Below are positions 22,757 through 25,361 of a DNA stretch of 25,361 nucleotides, piece after piece. The translations under genes were made by a program, and so were the position numbers. The DNA lies in the NCBI GenBank assembly GCA_047615875.1, contig JBLHGU010000060.1:1-25361 (forward strand). The letters run 5' to 3'. Below the pieces are notes generated by a model, which worked only from the letters and a program-made list of their open reading frames with translations, was not told where the DNA came from and did not search any database. Every line of letters begins with the position of its first letter. Position 1 is the stretch's first letter. This stretch comes from JBLHGU01 sp047615875 (GTDB lineage: Bacteria; Pseudomonadota; Gammaproteobacteria; Arenicellales; CAJQKF01).

Positions 22757-24610
22757 TTGATTACCCGATTATTCGACTGGCTGGAAGGAACCGTTGATCC
22801 GTTTCCCAAAGAACTGCCTGACAAACCGCCTGCAACATTATTGGGCTTTGTGCTCTATTACTCCTGGCCATTCAGGTTTCTGTTGGCCGCCGCTGCTGCG
22901 GTGGCAATTGTGGTCGCTTTACTTGAGATCTGGTTATTTTCTTTAGTTGGCAAATTAGTGGATTGGCTTGGTAATTCAACCCCTGAAACCTTCTGGGCAG
23001 AATATCAGCTGCAATTGTACGCCATCGGTGCTCTCGTGCTGATTGTGCTTCCAGCGCTAAAGCTGTTTTACGAGTCAATTCACCTGCAGGGCCTGATGGG
23101 TAATTTCCCCATGCGCACCCGCTGGCAGGCGCATCGATATCTATTGCGACAAAGCGTGTCATTTTATCAAAATGATTTTGCCGGGCGGGTTGCTACCAAA
23201 ATGATGCAAACCGCATTGGGTGTGCGAGACGCTGTGATTAAGGCCACAGAAGTCCTGCTTTATGTCGGTGTTTATTTTACTGGCGCGGTTATTTTGTTTG
23301 GCAGCAGTGATCTACGATTTACCATACCCATGTTGATCTGGTTGACCGGTTACGTAATCTGCATGTACTACTTTGTTCCAAAGCTGCGTGATGTATCAAA
23401 GGATCAAGCTGAGGCGCGTTCTTTAGTAACAGGTCGGGTGGTAGACAGTTATACCAATATTGCCACGGTTAAGATGTTCGCCCATGCCGATGATGAAGAT
23501 CGTTATGCCCACGAGAGCATGGACGAATTCATAAAGACTGTTTATTTACAAATGCGTCTCTCGACCTGGCTTACTATGGCGCTAAATTGTCTTAATGCAT
23601 TTCTATTGTTTTCTGTTGCAGCTACAGGCATTTGGTTATGGCAGCAAGGCGCGGTAACTACAGGGGCTATCGCCTTTGCCACCGGGCTGGTGCTGAGAAT
23701 GCAGGGCATGTCGCAGTGGATTTTATGGGAAGTTTCCAGTCTGTTTGAGAATATTGGCGTAATCCAGGATGGTATAGATACTATTGCTCGAGATCGAGAG
23801 GTTCTTGACGCAAAAGATGCCATGCCACTGAAAGTGAGTCGAGGAGCCATTTGTTATAAGGATATTCACTTTAATTACGGAAAAATCCGTGATGATGAGG
23901 CTAGCGGAATTATTGATGGGCTGACTCTGAATATCCAGGCTGGAGAAAAAGTGGGTATTGTGGGGCGTTCTGGTGCGGGAAAGTCCACACTCACGAACCT
24001 GTTGCTGAGATTCTACGATATTGAGTCAGGCGAGATTTTAATCGACGATCAAGCTATTGCCAATGTAACCCAGGAAAGCTTGCGGGCGAATATCGGCATG
24101 GTGACCCAAGATACATCGTTATTACACAGATCAGTGTTAGAAAATATTCGCTATGGAACACCAGATGCGAGCTTTGAATCTGTCTTGATTGCGGCACGTC
24201 GCGCTCATGCCCATGATTTTATTCAGGAATTGGAAGATTTAGGTGGCCGGCATGGCTACGACGCCCACGTAGGAGAACGCGGCGTGAAATTATCTGGTGG
24301 GCAGCGACAGCGTGTTGCAATAGCCAGAGTATTACTCAAGGACGCGCCTATTCTGGTGTTGGACGAAGCGACTAGTGCGTTGGATTCTGAGGTAGAAGCC
24401 GCAATTCAGGAAAGCTTGTATAGCCTGATGGAGAACAAAACGGTGATTGCGATAGCCCACAGGTTATCCACTATAGCGGCTATGGATCGATTGATTGTAA
24501 TGGACAAAGGTGAGGTGGTAGAGCAGGGCAATCATCAGGAATTGTTGCAGACTGATGGAATTTATGCCCAGTTATGGTCTCGGCAATCCGGCGGGTTTCT
24601 TGCCAGCTAG
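22757..24610 (+). CDS. ABC exporter, fused membrane and ATPase domains
   Basis: A 617-residue half-transporter. The membrane domain (about 35-335) begins after ITRLFDWLEGTVDPFPKELPDKPP, an N-terminus like that of proteobacterial MsbA-like multidrug exporters (as recalled, LVDP-...-D-PP--L--F). The ATPase domain has Walker A GRSGAGKST (403-411), Q-loop VTQDTSL, signature LSGGQ (512-516), Walker B ILVLDEA (532-538), and the H-loop AHRLST. It should work as a homodimer exporting a lipid or drug; the substrate is not visible. The start is a TTG, the only usable start in frame before conserved sequence, with no clear ribosome binding site; the inverted repeat lies just upstream. The next gene is a tungstate permease, probably separately transcribed. 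Confidence 0.9.
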   Translation: MITRLFDWLEGTVDPFPKELPDKPPATLLGFVLYYSWPFRFLLAAAAAVAIVVALLEIWLFSLVGKLVDWLGNSTPETFWAEYQLQLYAIGALVLIVLPALKLFYESIHLQGLMGNFPMRTRWQAHRYLLRQSVSFYQNDFAGRVATKMMQTALGVRDAVIKATEVLLYVGVYFTGAVILFGSSDLRFTIPMLIWLTGYVICMYYFVPKLRDVSKDQAEARSLVTGRVVDSYTNIATVKMFAHADDEDRYAHESMDEFIKTVYLQMRLSTWLTMALNCLNAFLLFSVAATGIWLWQQGAVTTGAIAFATGLVLRMQGMSQWILWEVSSLFENIGVIQDGIDTIARDREVLDAKDAMPLKVSRGAICYKDIHFNYGKIRDDEASGIIDGLTLNIQAGEKVGIVGRSGAGKSTLTNLLLRFYDIESGEILIDDQAIANVTQESLRANIGMVTQDTSLLHRSVLENIRYGTPDASFESVLIAARRAHAHDFIQELEDLGGRHGYDAHVGERGVKLSGGQRQRVAIARVLLKDAPILVLDEATSALDSEVEAAIQESLYSLMENKTVIAIAHRLSTIAAMDRLIVMDKGEVVEQGNHQELLQTDGIYAQLWSRQSGGFLAS

Positions 24611-24653
24611 CTTTCTCGAGAAGGATAAAATAAACACAATTCCTTGATTTCGG

Positions 24654-24682
24654 TTGCAGTATTATGCATTAATCCAAATAAT
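24654..24682 (+). promoter_or_regulatory. Weak promoter candidate for the tungstate permease gene
   Basis: TTGCAG (24654-24659) and AATAAT (24677-24682) are 17 bases apart, 20 bases before the ATG at 24703. A TTCTCGAGAA palindrome lies upstream at 24613-24622. The match is moderate and may be chance in AT-rich sequence. Confidence 0.3.
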
Positions 24683-24702
24683 TCATAGAAATTACGGAAA
24701 TA

Positions 24703-25361
24703 ATGCAGGAATTTACACCTTCTTTCTCGCTGGCCCTCGACCTGATATTCGCGTCAGATGCACAACTATCTGAAATTGTTGGCCTGTCACTTTATGTCAG
24801 TTTGTCCGCAGTGGCCTGGGCCGTCTGCATTGGCTTTCCTCTTGGAGCGCTGTTAGGCATCGCTCACTTTCCTGGCAAAGCGGTGGTGGTAGTCCTGGTT
24901 AATGCGTTAATGGGATTGCCGCCGGTAGTGGTGGGATTGTTAGTCTACTTGATGTTATCCAATTCCGGCCCGTTGGGATCGCTGCAATGGTTGTATACCC
25001 CAACCGCCATGATTATTGCGCAATGTGTTTTGATTACACCGATAGTTACGGCACTTACGCGGGAAACCATAGACAGCTTGTATGAGGAATATCGCGAGCA
25101 GTTTCGTTCCTTTGTCCTGCCTGTTCATGTGTCTATTGGTGCTTTGCTGTGGGATGCCCGATTTAATCTATTAACTGTAATTCTCGCCGGGTTTGGTCGC
25201 GCTGTGGCAGAGGTTGGCGCGGTTATTTTAGTCGGTGGCAACATCAATCATGTTACTCGGGTGATGACAACGGCTATTGCACTGGAAACTTCTAGAGGAG
25301 AGCTTGCCCTGGCGCTTGCGCTGGGGCTAATTCTGATGCTAATCGCATTGGGAGTTAATGC
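24703..25361 (+). CDS. tupB: Tungstate ABC transporter permease, 3' end missing
   Basis: The frame opens at ATG 24703 (QEFTPSFSLALDLIFASDAQL) and is open to the right edge (219 codons). It is a binding-protein-dependent permease with the TupB-type blocks VGLSLYVSLSAVAWA, VLVNALMGLPPVVVGLLVYL, SNSGPLGSL, PTAMIIAQCVLITPI and GRAVAEVGAVILVGGNI, the last being the EAA-type loop that meets the ATPase. TupB carries tungstate inward with TupA (binding protein) and TupC (ATPase). Neither is in view; tupC would be expected beyond the edge and tupA does not precede the gene here. Length lost is probably small, since TupB proteins are about 230 residues. Molybdate or a related oxyanion is a minor alternative. 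Confidence 0.8.
   Translation, partial: MQEFTPSFSLALDLIFASDAQLSEIVGLSLYVSLSAVAWAVCIGFPLGALLGIAHFPGKAVVVVLVNALMGLPPVVVGLLVYLMLSNSGPLGSLQWLYTPTAMIIAQCVLITPIVTALTRETIDSLYEEYREQFRSFVLPVHVSIGALLWDARFNLLTVILAGFGRAVAEVGAVILVGGNINHVTRVMTTAIALETSRGELALALALGLILMLIALGVN

Noticed and set aside
22600..22824. Minus-strand frame of 74 codons in the MATE/ABC gap
   Set aside because: It runs through the perfect inverted repeat and the start of the ABC gene, shows no domain or ribosome binding site, and looks like a chance frame.
1..25361. tRNA, rRNA, CRISPR array, insertion sequence or phage genes
   Set aside because: Intergenic gaps are short, and I saw no cloverleaf, spaced repeat, transposase or integrase by eye. 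A tRNA or small RNA search would be needed to exclude small RNAs fully.

Overview
The window is about 25.4 kb of a compact bacterial chromosome with moderate GC. It holds roughly 20 protein genes and shows no rRNA, tRNA, CRISPR array, insertion sequence or phage gene. The Hsp33, CinA, DUF1127, methylcrotonyl-CoA carboxylase and MATE proteins read like those of a Gammaproteobacterium. Genes for quaternary amines and branched-chain acids suggest a free-living, possibly marine, heterotroph. The lineage call is inference.

Region 1 (1-7100) is the most distinctive part. A five-gene minus-strand operon (6946 to 1278) encodes an acyl-CoA dehydrogenase, an L-carnitine dehydrogenase homologue, an NDP-forming acyl-CoA ligase, a CaiD-like crotonobetainyl-CoA hydratase and a BetI-like TetR regulator. 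Together these could activate a trimethylammonium acid such as gamma-butyrobetaine, oxidise it to crotonobetainyl-CoA, hydrate that to L-carnitinyl-CoA and oxidise free L-carnitine to 3-dehydrocarnitine. An MFS transporter converges on the operon from the other strand, with overlapping stop codons. It is translationally coupled to a gene cut by the left edge. A good promoter and two operator-like palindromes lie upstream of the operon.

Region 2 (7107-9202, plus strand) holds a small exported Cys-containing protein, a PmtA-like phospholipid N-methyltransferase preceded by a 9-codon leader ORF, and a D-amino-acid aminotransferase. Region 3 (9240-13259, minus strand) holds a four-domain rhodanese protein with one catalytic Cys, a CinA homologue with a degenerate C-terminal domain, and an exported HExxH metalloprotease. 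Region 4 (13425-13776) is a self-contained unit: a DUF1127 gene with a clear promoter, an operator-like palindrome and an intrinsic terminator.

Region 5 (13785-19909) has Hsp33, a class II aldolase/adducin-domain protein lacking the usual catalytic Glu, both subunits of methylcrotonyl-CoA carboxylase (leucine/isovalerate catabolism) without the rest of the liu pathway, and an unusual secreted Cys-rich protein with a duplicated domain joined by an Asn/Tyr-rich linker. Region 6 (20085-25361) has a membrane metallophosphoesterase, a MATE exporter, an ABC exporter preceded by a perfect 17-bp-arm inverted repeat, and the start of a TupB-type tungstate permease running off the right edge.

No gene-free stretch exceeds 300 bases. 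The longest, 22488-22756, holds the inverted repeat. Three convergent gene pairs overlap or nearly touch at their stops.
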